Source: Gemmatimonadota bacterium (lineage in GTDB: Bacteria > Gemmatimonadota > Gemmatimonadetes > Gemmatimonadales > Gemmatimonadaceae). Taken from it: a stretch of 64,000 bases of DNA. The translations under genes were made by a program, and so were the position numbers. Each line of letters begins with the position of its first letter. Position 1 is the stretch's first letter. The notes below the pieces were generated by a model. The model was given only the letters and a program-made list of their open reading frames with translations, did no database searches and was not told the DNA's origin. Positions 42,697 through 51,241 of this stretch are shown here, one piece after another. Where the stretch lies: positions 62,001 to 126,000 of the forward strand of contig JACQBG010000028.1 of assembly GCA_016194585.1 (NCBI GenBank), written 5' to 3'.

Positions 42697-45600
42697 TTAG
42701 AAGGTGAAGTTGACGCGAAGGACCGTCTTCTTCGCGTTAGGGAGCGTCAGGAAGTCCTGCCGCGAGAACGCGTTCGACTGGGAGTTCACTTCCGGGTCGG
42801 GACCCGAGTAGTTCGTCCACAGCGCGACGTTCTGGAAGGCGAGCGTGAGCGACGCGCCCTGCACCGTCTGGCCGAGCTTGCGCACCCACGTGTCGGGCAG
42901 GTCGTACGTCGCCGACAGTTCGCGGAGGCGGACGAAGTCACCCGGCTCGAGGTAGGCGTCGATGACGTTGCTCACCGTCTCCGGCTTGCCCGTCACCGTC
43001 ACGAACGCCGGCTGGCCCGGTGTCAGGTTGCCGTAGCGGCGGAGGCGCTGGTACGCCGACAGGTACGTGGTGTCGACGCGCAGCTGCGAGCGCACGAGCT
43101 GCGTCTCGCGGAAGTACGCCGTGAAGTTCTGCACCATGAAGTTCTTCTTCGCGTCGACGAGCGCCGTGAGGCGCAGGTTCTTGAAGAGCGTCACCGTGTT
43201 GCTGACGTTCCACTCGAGCGTCGGGTACAGGTTGCCCATCGGCGTCAGGGTGTCGTTGACGACCACCTTCTTGTTCGCGACGTCGATCGACTGGATCTGC
43301 TTGGAGACGAACACGCCGAGCTGCTGGCCGACGAGGGCGCGACCGGCGCCGCCGAGCGGGAACGGCTGGAGGCCGCCGAGGCTCGTGAGTTCGTTGTGCA
43401 GCGTGTTCACGCCGGCGCGGATGTCCCACTCCACGTCGCGCTTGCGGAGCGCGCTCACGTTCAGCGCGAGCTCGATGCCGCTGTTGAGCACCGACCCGAT
43501 GTTGGCGAGCGGGTTCGAGTTGAACCCGAGCGACGGCGGGATCGGCTTCGCGAGGATCAGGTCGTTCGTGGTCTTGTTGAAATACGTGAGCTCGGCCGAG
43601 ACGCGGTTGTCGAAGAAGCCGGCGTCCAGCCCCATCTCGTACTCGATGCCGCGTTCCGGCTTCAGGTTCGGGTTGCCCGGGTTGCCGGGGACGGCACCGG
43701 CGATCGTCGTGCCCGTGAGGTTGTACGGGGTCGCGACGAGCGTCGTGAGCGCCGAGCCCGGGTCCGGAAAACGGCCCGTGGTGCCCCACGCCGCGCGCAA
43801 GCGGAGCGTGTTCACGTACTTCGTGTACTTCTCGAAGAACTTCTCATCCGAGATCGACCAGCTGCCGCCGATCTTCGGCAGCACGAACGCCGGCGCCGTG
43901 GTGCCGAACGACGAGTTCTTGTCGACGCGCACGCCCAGCTGGATGAACCGCTTGTTGTCGTAGCCCACCTGCAACTGTCCGAGGTAGCCGAACTGGCGCT
44001 GCTCGGTGAAGCCGCCGCCGCCCGAGAGCGTGGCGCCCGAGCCGACCGAGTTGTTGGCGTTCGTCACGAAGCCGATGCCGGTCGCGCTCAGGAAATCGTT
44101 GCGGGTCGAGATGACCTGCAGGCCGAACGAGAGGTTGGTCTCCCAGTCCGTGCCGAACGACTTCCGCATGTTGCCGAGGTAGTCGAACGTGTAGCGCTCG
44201 GCCGTCCGGAGGACCGACGCGTTGCTGCCGCCGTCCGTCAGGCCGCCGTACCACGTGCTGTCGTTCTTCGGGAAGAACGTGCGCTGCTCGTCCTGCAGGA
44301 AGTCCGCGCCCAGGGTGAAGCGGTTCGAGAACCACGGCGTCGGCAGATAGTTGGCCGTGATGTTCGTGATCGCGCGGTGCGTGAGCAGCGAGTGTTCGAT
44401 CGAATTGATGGCGTTGTAGTGGCGGTTGAAACCGTACCAGCCATCGTTCGACGGGACGCCGGCGTCGTTGCGCGTGAGCGGGTTGCCGAGGAGGGCGCCG
44501 CCCAGCCAGCCGTAGATGTTGTTGTCGTTGTCCGGCAGCGTCCCCTTGCTCTGCGTCAGGCCGAGGCCGACGTCGATCGTGAGCTTGGAGGTGGGGATGT
44601 AATTGAAGTTCGTGCGGACGTTGTAGCGGTCGAACGTGTTGTTCGGGAGCACGCCCAGAATCTTGTCGCTGCCGTACGAGAGGTTGTAGCCGTAATTCTG
44701 GCCACCGCCACGCGCGTTCCAGCTCACGAGCTGGTCGGTGCCGGTGCGGAAGGCGCCGACGCGGAGGAGCGGATTGTCGTGGATCAGCGTGCCGACGGCC
44801 TGGCCGCGGCAGAGCGGGTTCGTGCTCGTCGTCGCCACGAGGGCGGCGGTGCAGAAGCCATAGTTGTCGGGGGGCGTGAAGTTGTGGTCTTCGGTGCCCG
44901 CCTCGATGCGCACGGTCTGCCGGAAGGCGTTCTGGCCGGCGTGTCCCTTCTTGGTGATGATCTGGATCACGCCCGCGCTCGCGTCGGCGCCGTACAGCGT
45001 CGCGGCGGCCGGGCCCTTCACGACTTCGACGCTCTCGATGTCCTCAGGGTTGATGTCGTTGAGGCGGTCGAACTGCTGACCCGCCTGCCCCGAGGCGATC
45101 GACCCTTCGTTGATCCGGATGCCGTCGACGAAGATCAGCGGCTGGTTCGACAGATTGATCGACGACGCGCCGCGGATGCGGATCATCGTGGCCGAACCGG
45201 CCGAGCCCGACTGGCTGCTCAGCGAGACGCCGGGGACGCGCGACTGCAGCAGGTTCGCCATGTTGCTCACCGGCGCGTCCTTGATGACGTCGGCCGCGGA
45301 GACCGACGCGACGAGCGCCGCCTGCGCCTTGCGCTCCTGGTTGCCCGCGGTGCCCGTCACGACCACTTCCGACAGGTTCACCAGCGTAGCCGTCATCTGG
45401 AGCGCGACGTTGGTCGTCTGGCCGGCGACGATGCGGATCGTGTCGGAGACCGCCTTGTAGCCGAGACGGAAGGCACCGATCACCGTGGCGCCGGCGCGGA
45501 CCGTGGCGAAATGGAACTCGCCCGCGCGGTCCGACACCGTCTCGAACGACGTGCCGGGGATCACCACTCGCGCGTCGGCGAGGGGCTGCTTCGTGGCTGC

Positions 45601-45714
45601 ATCGGTCACCTTGCCTGCGATGGCTCCCGTCTGCGCGAACAGCGCCTTGACGGGGAGCATCAACAGGAGGCCGACCGCCAGCGCCCAACGGCGAATACTG
45701 GCTCGGTGGGACAT
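42697..45714 (-). CDS. SusC/RagA-family TonB-linked outer-membrane receptor
   Basis: TonB-dependent channel forming a complex with the SusD-like lipoprotein. Residues 1-28 are a signal peptide; then a carboxypeptidase-regulatory-like domain (GAIAGKVTDAATKQPLADA), a TonB-box region (LSEVVVTGTAGNQERKAQA), a plug with the SusC signature LQSRVPGVSLSSQSG and RIRGASSINLSNQPLIFVDG, and the large barrel ending TVLRVNFTF. Length is 1005 residues. ATG 45714 is preferred because GGAG lies 6 nt upstream; ATG 45726 is in frame and would add four residues. The much longer open frame runs into antisense promoter DNA. Confidence 0.94.
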   Translation of the reverse strand: MSHRASIRRWALAVGLLLMLPVKALFAQTGAIAGKVTDAATKQPLADARVVIPGTSFETVSDRAGEFHFATVRAGATVIGAFRLGYKAVSDTIRIVAGQTTNVALQMTATLVNLSEVVVTGTAGNQERKAQAALVASVSAADVIKDAPVSNMANLLQSRVPGVSLSSQSGSAGSATMIRIRGASSINLSNQPLIFVDGIRINEGSIASGQAGQQFDRLNDINPEDIESVEVVKGPAAATLYGADASAGVIQIITKKGHAGQNAFRQTVRIEAGTEDHNFTPPDNYGFCTAALVATTSTNPLCRGQAVGTLIHDNPLLRVGAFRTGTDQLVSWNARGGGQNYGYNLSYGSDKILGVLPNNTFDRYNVRTNFNYIPTSKLTIDVGLGLTQSKGTLPDNDNNIYGWLGGALLGNPLTRNDAGVPSNDGWYGFNRHYNAINSIEHSLLTHRAITNITANYLPTPWFSNRFTLGADFLQDEQRTFFPKNDSTWYGGLTDGGSNASVLRTAERYTFDYLGNMRKSFGTDWETNLSFGLQVISTRNDFLSATGIGFVTNANNSVGSGATLSGGGGFTEQRQFGYLGQLQVGYDNKRFIQLGVRVDKNSSFGTTAPAFVLPKIGGSWSISDEKFFEKYTKYVNTLRLRAAWGTTGRFPDPGSALTTLVATPYNLTGTTIAGAVPGNPGNPNLKPERGIEYEMGLDAGFFDNRVSAELTYFNKTTNDLILAKPIPPSLGFNSNPLANIGSVLNSGIELALNVSALRKRDVEWDIRAGVNTLHNELTSLGGLQPFPLGGAGRALVGQQLGVFVSKQIQSIDVANKKVVVNDTLTPMGNLYPTLEWNVSNTVTLFKNLRLTALVDAKKNFMVQNFTAYFRETQLVRSQLRVDTTYLSAYQRLRRYGNLTPGQPAFVTVTGKPETVSNVIDAYLEPGDFVRLRELSATYDLPDTWVRKLGQTVQGASLTLAFQNVALWTNYSGPDPEVNSQSNAFSRQDFLTLPNAKKTVLRVNFTF

Positions 45715-46074
45715 CAGCTTCTCCATCTGTGGGAAGTGGGGGTGCGCGTCGCGACCGGTGCGACGCGCGGGGGGAATGCAGGTCCGAACGACGAATGAAC
45801 TGGGACAGCTGGGGGGCAGTTCCTGCACGTTCAAGTCGCGATCTTCTTCCTACCGACCGCCATACCCGCTCCTATAAACGCGTGTCACAATAACCACGGC
45901 GGGCGGATAAATGGCAAGTCGGTAGTTCTACGGGGCGGGGCGCCCTGCGGTCGAGCTGTCGTACACCACGTAACTGGTTGCGCCGTATGGCGTAAGCCTG
46001 GCTCGTCCGCCGTGCCCCCGTGCGCGCGGATGCACTACTTGCAAATATCTGTTGAAACAAGTACTGTTCAAACA
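45715..46074. other. Divergent promoter region between susC and marR
   Basis: About 360 bp without a gene. The marR side has a TTGCAA/TACTGT promoter over a dyad (46039-46071). The susC side has an AT-richer stretch near 45870-45910, where its promoter must lie, but I could not choose boxes with confidence. No RNA element is recognised. Confidence 0.5.
46039..46071 (+). promoter_or_regulatory. marR promoter overlapped by a dyad
   Basis: TTGCAA (46039-46044), 17 bp, TACTGT (46062-46067). A dyad TTGAA-N10-TTCAA (46052-46071) covers spacer and -10, where a MarR dimer would block RNA polymerase. The predicted start is next to ATG 46075, and no Shine-Dalgarno is present, so the message may be leaderless. 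Confidence 0.5.
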
Positions 46075-46500
46075 ATGAAAGCCACGCACCTCGCTTTCCT
46101 CGCCATCCAGCGCGCCGCCGCCGCCCTGGCCGACCAGTCCGCCGACCTCCTCAAGGCCGAGGGGCTCTCGATCGCCCAGTACAACGTCCTCCGCATCCTC
46201 CGCGGGGCCGGGCAGCACCCGCTCTCTTGCGGCGAGATCGCCGGACGGCTCATCGCGCGCGGCCCCGACATGACCCGCCTCCTCGACCGCATGCAGCGCG
46301 ACGGCCTCGTCGCGCGCGAGCGGCGCCGCGACGACCGCCGCGTCGTCGGCACCCACCTCACCCCGCACGGGCGCTCTGTCCTCGAACGGCTCGACGCGCC
46401 CATGGCGGCGCTGCACGACCGCCAGCTCGAACACCTCGGCCACCGCCGCCTGCGGCAGCTGATCACCCTCGTCGACGTGGCCGTCCCGCCACGGCCGTAA
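46075..46500 (+). CDS. MarR-family transcriptional regulator
   Basis: A 141-residue winged-helix repressor typical of regulators that sense phenolics, quinones or oxidants. The pattern includes GLSIAQYNVLRILRGAG, the recognition-helix area CGEIAGRLIARGPDMTRLLDRM and the wing DGLVARERRRDDRRVVGTHL followed by TPHGRSVLERL. ATG 46075 is used; the frame's longer start would read through its own promoter. It lies 19 bp before a CatE-like dioxygenase gene, an arrangement seen for MarR regulators controlling catechol/quinone detoxification, so it probably represses that gene and itself. Confidence 0.92.
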   Translation: MKATHLAFLAIQRAAAALADQSADLLKAEGLSIAQYNVLRILRGAGQHPLSCGEIAGRLIARGPDMTRLLDRMQRDGLVARERRRDDRRVVGTHLTPHGRSVLERLDAPMAALHDRQLEHLGHRRLRQLITLVDVAVPPRP

Positions 46501-46519
46501 CCGGACCCAGGAGCCATCG

Positions 46520-47377
46520 ATGACCGCCTCCAGCAGGCGCTTGCCGGACGCCACCCATCTCGGCGTAGTCCATCTCCAGGTCGCCGACCTCGCGCGCTCG
46601 CTGCGCTGGTACGGCGACGTGCTGGGGTTCCGCGTCCTCGCGCGCGATGGCGCCGTCGCCACCCTCGCCGCGCACGGCGACGACCGCGCCCTCGTCCTGC
46701 TGCACGAGCGCGCCGGCGCCGCGCCGGTGCCGAGGAACGGTCGCCTCGGGCTCTTCCACTACGCGATCCTCCTCCCCGACCGGCCCTCGCTCGCGCGCTT
46801 CGTCGCGCACGTCGGTGACACCGGCGAGCAGGTCGGCGCGGGCGATCATCTCGTGAGCGAGGCGTTCTACCTCCACGACCCGGACGGTCTCGGCATCGAG
46901 GTCTACGCCGACCGTCCGCGTTCGCAGTGGAAGGTCACGTCGCAGGGCGTGGAGATGGCGACGCTCCCCGTGAACGTGCCCGACCTGCTGAAGGCCGCAG
47001 GGAGCGAGCCGTGGCGCGGGATGCCGGCGGGCACGGTCATCGGACACGTGCACCTGCACGTCGGCACGCTGCCGGCCGCGCTCGCGTTCTACGGAACCGC
47101 GCTGGGCTTCGACAAGATGGCGGAGCTCCCCGGCGCGGGGTTCCTCTCAGCCGGCGGCTACCACCACCATCTGGGCGTGAACACCTGGGCGCGCAACGCG
47201 CCGAGCGCGCGCGCCGACGAAGCGCGGCTGCTCGAGTGGACGATCGTCGTGCCCGCGGCGGGTGACGCGGCCGAGGCGGCCGAACGACTGCGCGGCGCCG
47301 GCGGCACGGTGCAGGCCGACGGCGCCGCGTGGGTGGCGCACGATCCGTGGGGGACGGCGGTGCGGATCACCGCGTAG
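46520..47377 (+). CDS. VOC-family dioxygenase (CatE-like)
   Basis: A 285-residue protein with two vicinal-oxygen-chelate repeats, as in catechol-2,3-dioxygenases of the CatE/YfiE group. Repeat 1: HLGVVHLQVADLARSLRWYGDVLGF, ending EVYADRPRSQW. Repeat 2: IGHVHLHVGTLPAALAFYGTALGF, with the metal-site His residues in YHHHLGVNTW. Start ATG 46520 follows the MarR gene. The likely role is ring cleavage of catechols released by quinone reduction; a glyoxalase-like role is less likely given the length. Its 3' end overlaps the convergent downstream gene by 11 bp. Confidence 0.9.
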   Translation: MTASSRRLPDATHLGVVHLQVADLARSLRWYGDVLGFRVLARDGAVATLAAHGDDRALVLLHERAGAAPVPRNGRLGLFHYAILLPDRPSLARFVAHVGDTGEQVGAGDHLVSEAFYLHDPDGLGIEVYADRPRSQWKVTSQGVEMATLPVNVPDLLKAAGSEPWRGMPAGTVIGHVHLHVGTLPAALAFYGTALGFDKMAELPGAGFLSAGGYHHHLGVNTWARNAPSARADEARLLEWTIVVPAAGDAAEAAERLRGAGGTVQADGAAWVAHDPWGTAVRITA

Positions 47378-48059
47378 GCGGGCGTCCCTCGCCGCCGTCG
47401 CGGCGGCCGCGGCTCGCCTGCGGGAACTGCGGCAGCGCGTCGTTGAAGGCCATGTCCTGGTCGTCGAGCAGCTCGGCCGCCTTCTTCTGCTGCTTCTCGT
47501 CGGTGAAGAACTCGAGCACCTCGCGCACGTCGGTGCGCCGCCGTTCCTGGAGCGAATCGAGCAGCGTGCGCAGGAAGCGCATCTGCTGGAACGCGGCCGT
47601 GCGCGTGCTGTCGGCGCCGCGGTTCTCCGAGGTATCGCGAGGCTGCACCGACATCCCGCCGCGCGGACTCCGTCCGAACGCGCTGCCGTCGCCGCGCATG
47701 TCGGGCGCCTTGTAGAGCTTCTGCGTCGAGTCGTAACGGGCGAGCATCGGCGCGTTACGTTCGTAGATGCGCTGCTGGATGGCGCGCAGCGGCGCGGTCT
47801 GCGAGTCGGCGAGCGAGATCTTCTTGTGCTTGTCGAGGAGGAGCGCGGCGGGATTGAACTTCTCGAGGTCCTTGGCCGGCGGGAACTTGATGGTCTGCTC
47901 GCGGCCGCCGCCGCGCTCCATCCCGCCGCGACGGCCACCCATGCCGCGCATGCCGCCGCCCATCCCGCCCATGCCACCCATGCCCCCCATCCCGCCCTGC
48001 GCTTGGGCGGCGCCCGCGGCCAGCGCGAGGACGGCTCCCACCACGATCGTTCGACGCAC
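47367..48059 (-). CDS. Exported Gly/Met-rich protein, Spy-like helical region
   Basis: A 230-residue secreted protein: signal peptide VVGAVLALAAGAAQAQ, then a run of GGM triplets (GGMGGMGGMGGM) and an Arg/Gly-rich stretch, then a charged helical domain (LRAIQQRIYERNAPML, RFLRTLLDSLQERR, VLEFFTDEKQQKKAAEL). The helical part recalls periplasmic Spy/CpxP-type chaperones or metal sensors, and the Met repeat could bind copper(I) or be a flexible linker; neither is proven. It is convergent with the dioxygenase gene and 21 bp downstream of the small transporter subunit. Confidence 0.8.
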   Translation of the reverse strand: MRRTIVVGAVLALAAGAAQAQGGMGGMGGMGGMGGGMRGMGGRRGGMERGGGREQTIKFPPAKDLEKFNPAALLLDKHKKISLADSQTAPLRAIQQRIYERNAPMLARYDSTQKLYKAPDMRGDGSAFGRSPRGGMSVQPRDTSENRGADSTRTAAFQQMRFLRTLLDSLQERRRTDVREVLEFFTDEKQQKKAAELLDDQDMAFNDALPQFPQASRGRRDGGEGRPPTR

Positions 48060-48080
48060 GTCGTACTCCCCGGAAAAGCG

Positions 48081-48203
48081 TCAGCGCGCGAACAGCGCGG
48101 CCGACTTGACGATGACTTGTGCCACGCCCCAGGCGGCGGGGATGAGCACGAACAACCAGGCGAGCGCGAGCTTCAGCGCCTCGGTGCTCCGCGACTCAGA
48201 CAT
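48081..48203 (-). CDS. MFS transporter small subunit, 40 aa
   Basis: A 40-residue frame, read directly from the minus strand: MSESRSTEALKLALAW, then LFVLIPAAWGVAQVIVKSAA and LFAR. It has a single hydrophobic helix (about residues 12-33). Its ATG at 48203 overlaps the end of the OFA-type transporter gene by 8 bp, so it should be translationally coupled to it. Very short proteins of this kind next to oxalate/formate-antiporter-like MFS genes are annotated in databases as a transporter small subunit. The low hydrophilicity, position and overlap make a real gene likely. Confidence 0.8.
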   Translation of the reverse strand: MSESRSTEALKLALAWLFVLIPAAWGVAQVIVKSAALFAR

Positions 48204-49545
48204 CGGTACCCCTCCAGTGATGGGCCGGGTCCACCGGACGCACGCGCGCGTTCGCCACAAACCCTATGACCAATAGCCCAGCCATTATGTACATCGTCAT
48301 CGCGTAGGCCCCCGTCTTGGGGACCCCGCGGCCGATCTGGTATTCTCGCAGGTAGTTCACGAGCACGGGTCCGGCCACGCCGGCCACCGACCAGGCGGTG
48401 AGGAGGCGGCCATGGATGGCGCCGACGTGCATCACGCCGAAGAGGTCGCGCAGGTAGGCGGGGATGGTGGCGAAGCCGCCGCCGTACATCGACATGATGA
48501 CGACGTAGAACGCGACGAAGAGGGCCACGCTCCCGAGGCGCCCCGCGGTCGGCACCGCGGCATAGAGTGCGGCGCCGAGCGCGAAGTAGACGGCGTACGT
48601 GCGCTTGCGGCCGAGGAAGTCGGAGAGCGACGACCAGAGGAAGCGCCCACCCATGTTCGCGAGGCTGAGCAGTCCGACGAAACCCGCCGCCGCGCCGGCG
48701 CCGATGCGGCCGGGAAACATCTCCTGGATCATCGGCGAGGCCTGGCCGAGCACGCCGATCCCCGCCGTGACGTTGAGGCAGAGCACCGCCCAGAGGAGCC
48801 AGAACTGCGGCGTGGAGAGGGCGCGGTCGACGTGGACGTCGCGCGCCGTCGGCTTCACGCTCGCCGCGGCCGGTCCGGGCGGCGTCCATCCCGGGGCGGG
48901 GAGGCGCACGGTGAAGACGCCGAACATCATGAACGCGAAGTACAGCGCGCCCATCGCGACGAACGTCTCCACCACGCCCATCGACGTGGCGCTCTTGAAG
49001 TGCGCCATCAGCGCCACGGCGAGCGGCGACCCGATCATGGCGCCGCCGCCGAAGCCCATGATGGCGAGCCCCGTCGCCATGCCGGGGCGGTCGGGGAACC
49101 ACTTGATGAGCGTCGAGACCGGCGCGATGTAGCCCAGGCCGAGCCCGATGCCGCCGAGCACGCCGTAGCCGAGGTAGACGAGGGCGATGGCGTGCAACTG
49201 CACGCCGACGGCGCCGACGAGGAATCCGCCGGCGAAGCAGCACGCCGACGCGAACATCGCCTTGCGCGGCCCCGCCGCCTCGAGCCAGCGTCCGAAGGTG
49301 AATGCCGAGAGGCCGAGGAAGACGATGGCGACGGAGAAGATCCAGCCGATCGTCGTGAGCTTCCAGTCGTCGGGGGCGGCGTGGTCGATGCCGATCAGCG
49401 TGGAGAGCGGCAGATTGAAGACGCTGAAGGCGTACGCCTGGCCGATCGAGAGGTGGATGGCGAGCGCCGCGGGGGGCACGCGCCAGCGGCTGTAACCGGC
49501 GGGCGCGACGGAATGGTCGCGGTCGAGGAACGACAGCAGGCTCAT
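48196..49545 (-). CDS. OFA-family MFS transporter (oxalate/formate antiporter-like)
   Basis: A 449-residue twelve-helix transporter for a small carboxylate. Features include WRVPPAALAIHLSIGQAYAF cut at its first helix, the MFS loop GRWLEAAGPRKAMF, GIGLGLGYIAPVSTLIKWF followed by PDRPGMATG (the OFA signature region), and the second-half loop GRFLWSSLSDFLGRKRTY. Start is ATG 49545 (MSLLSFLDRDHSVAP); the frame extends 13 codons farther without support. The 40-residue small subunit overlaps its end. Substrate could be oxalate, formate or lactate-like acids; context gives no further clue. Confidence 0.92.
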   Translation of the reverse strand: MSLLSFLDRDHSVAPAGYSRWRVPPAALAIHLSIGQAYAFSVFNLPLSTLIGIDHAAPDDWKLTTIGWIFSVAIVFLGLSAFTFGRWLEAAGPRKAMFASACCFAGGFLVGAVGVQLHAIALVYLGYGVLGGIGLGLGYIAPVSTLIKWFPDRPGMATGLAIMGFGGGAMIGSPLAVALMAHFKSATSMGVVETFVAMGALYFAFMMFGVFTVRLPAPGWTPPGPAAASVKPTARDVHVDRALSTPQFWLLWAVLCLNVTAGIGVLGQASPMIQEMFPGRIGAGAAAGFVGLLSLANMGGRFLWSSLSDFLGRKRTYAVYFALGAALYAAVPTAGRLGSVALFVAFYVVIMSMYGGGFATIPAYLRDLFGVMHVGAIHGRLLTAWSVAGVAGPVLVNYLREYQIGRGVPKTGAYAMTMYIMAGLLVIGFVANARVRPVDPAHHWRGTDV

Positions 49546-49617
49546 GGAGGTGGGGGGATGAAGGTGCCGACAACGATAGGACACTCGAGGGCGCGCCGCA
49601 CCCTCGTATCATTTCGG

Positions 49618-50550
49618 ATGGGGCGGGCGATCGGGCGAGTGGGAGTGGCGCTCGTGCTCGCGGCGGGCGCGGCAGCGATGACCGCCGCGATGGCGAGCGT
49701 CGCGGTGGCGCAGTCATCGCGCACGCGCATCGTGATGCTGGGTACCGGCACGCCGATACCAGATCCGGAGCGGAGCGGTCCGGCGGTGGCCGTGGTCGTC
49801 GACAGCGTGGCGTACCTCTTCGATGCCGGAGCGGGCGTGGTGCGGCGCGCCGCGGCGGCGTCGCGGAACGGCGTGCCGGGGCTGAACGCGCCGGCGCTCG
49901 GCCGGCTCTTCCTCACGCATCTGCACTCCGATCACACTCTCGGGCTCGCCGACGTGCTGTTCACGCCGTGGATCCAGGGGCGCGAGGCACCGCTCGAGCT
50001 GTACGGGCCGCCCGGCACGCGGCGGATGGTGCATGGCCTCCTCGACGCATGGGACGAGGACATCCACGAGCGCATCGCGTCGTCGGGCGGGCCGAGCGCC
50101 GAGGGATACCGGGCGAACGTCCACGAGATCGTTCCCGGTGTCGTGTACAAGGACGCGCGCGTCACGGTGAAGGCGTTCGCGATGCCGCACAGCGCGTGGA
50201 AGTACGCCTATGGGTATCGCATCGAGACGCCCGACCGGACGATCGTGATCAGCGGTGACGGCCGGCCGAACGACGACGTCGCGGCGCAGTGCCACGGCTG
50301 CGACGTGCTGATCCATGAGGTGTACTCGGACGCCGGCTTCGCGCGCGTGCCGGCCGCGCGGCAGGCATACCACGCGCAGGCGCATACGTCGGCGGCGCGG
50401 CTCGCGGCGATCGCGACGGCGGCGAGGCCTGGGCTGCTCGTGCTGTATCACCAGTTGTACTTCGGGGCGAGCGACGAGCAGTTGCTCGCGGAGGTGCGTG
50501 CGGGGTTTGCGGGGCGAGTGGTGAGTGCGAGGGACCTGCAGGAGTTCTGA
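49618..50550 (+). CDS. Exported metallo-beta-lactamase-fold hydrolase (RNase Z/AtsA-like)
   Basis: A 310-residue protein with a signal peptide (VGVALVLAAGAAAMTAAM, then VAVAQ). The MBL fold is intact: VMLGTGTPIPDPERSGPA at the start, the metal motif THLHSDHTLGLADV (HxHxDH), MPHSAWKYAYGYRIET, ISGDGRPND and LIHEVY. The GTGxP start and overall order match tRNase Z/arylsulfatase-like enzymes, but export rules out tRNA processing, so a secreted esterase or sulfatase-like role is likelier. ATG 49618 is divergent from the MFS gene. Large repeat arrays follow its stop. Confidence 0.9.
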   Translation: MGRAIGRVGVALVLAAGAAAMTAAMASVAVAQSSRTRIVMLGTGTPIPDPERSGPAVAVVVDSVAYLFDAGAGVVRRAAAASRNGVPGLNAPALGRLFLTHLHSDHTLGLADVLFTPWIQGREAPLELYGPPGTRRMVHGLLDAWDEDIHERIASSGGPSAEGYRANVHEIVPGVVYKDARVTVKAFAMPHSAWKYAYGYRIETPDRTIVISGDGRPNDDVAAQCHGCDVLIHEVYSDAGFARVPAARQAYHAQAHTSAARLAAIATAARPGLLVLYHQLYFGASDEQLLAEVRAGFAGRVVSARDLQEF

Positions 50551-50570
50551 GTCGCGAGGAACGGCGGCAT

Positions 50571-50730
50571 CTACCGCGGAGGACTGCCAACGGCACTTCT
50601 ACCGCGGAGGACGCAGAGGACGCGGAGGACTGCCAACGGCACTTCTACCGCGGAGGACGCAGAGGACGCAGAGGACTGCCAACAGCACTTCTACCACGGA
50701 GGACACAGAGGACACGAAGGACTGCCTCTC
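50571..50730. repeat. Direct repeat array, about 46-bp units
   Basis: Three to four units of CTACCGCGGAGGACGCAGAG type followed by GACTGCCAACGGCACTT; the first unit is shorter and the last is more diverged (CCACGGAGGACACAGAGG). It begins 20 bp after the MBL gene stop. No coding frame in the array is credible. Confidence 0.85.
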
Positions 50731-50765
50731 AATGGGCGCTTCCGCGTGAGTTCCTTAAGTGCTCT

Positions 50766-50990
50766 CGCAGTGCAGTCCTCCGTGACCTTCGTGTCCTCCG
50801 TTGTGGACCCGCAGCGCAGTCCTCCGTGACCTTCGTGTCCTCCGTGGTGGACCCGCAGTGCAGTCCTCCGTGACGTTCGTGTCCTCCGTGGTGGACCCGC
50901 AGTGCAGTCCTCCGTGGCCTTCGTGTCCTCCGTGGTAGACCCGCAGTGCAGTCCTCTGCGTCCTCCGCGTCCTCTGCGGTAGAACTTCCT
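50766..50990. repeat. Tandem array of 44-bp units in opposite orientation
   Basis: About five units of GTGGACCCGCAGTGCAGTCC followed by TCCGTGACCTTCGTGTCC; GTGGACCC or GTAGACCC recurs at 50803, 50847, 50891 and 50935, exactly 44 bp apart. The core (TCCTCYGYGKCCTCYGCGG) is the reverse complement of the core of the 50571-50730 array, so the two arrays can fold on each other. Confidence 0.88.
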
Positions 50991-51033
50991 CCCACTTCCG
51001 TTCGCGACTCGACGTCGTTAGCGTCAACACTGA

Positions 51034-51118
51034 AGCCGCCAGGGGTACCTCGGCGAACGCCGCGGTTGAGAATGTCCCTTGGAACCTGATCCGGTTAACA
51101 CCGGCGTAGGGAGCGCGG
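51034..51118 (+). promoter_or_regulatory. TPP riboswitch (THI element)
   Basis: The conserved core is readable: CAGGGGTACC, TTGAGAATGTCCCTTGGAAC, then CTGATCCGGTTAACACCGGC and GTAGGGAG, corresponding to P2, the TGAGA pyrimidine-sensor loop, and the P4/P5 GAACCTGATC...ACCGGCGTAGGGA helix. A Rho-independent hairpin follows at 51141. TPP binding would stop transcription of the TonB receptor gene. Confidence 0.95.
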
Positions 51119-51140
51119 CGTGACGCTCGGTGCTGTGGCC

Positions 51141-51177
51141 GCGCGCCACCCGCTCGTTCGGGTGGCGCGCATTTCTT
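51141..51177 (+). terminator. Riboswitch-controlled terminator
   Basis: A perfect 12-bp stem (51141-51152 with 51159-51170, arms GCGCGCCACCCG) with a 6-nt loop, followed by ATTTCTTT. It lies 22 bp after the TPP aptamer and 65 bp before the receptor ATG, the right place for ligand-dependent termination. Confidence 0.9.
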
Positions 51178-51241
51178 TGCGCGCCGCGCGGACGGGCACG
51201 CAGCTGGACCGCCACCACCCGCAGTCTGGAGCGACCCGGTC

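Noticed and set aside
50766-50990. CRISPR array
   Set aside because: The 44-bp units are repeats throughout, without variable spacers between them.
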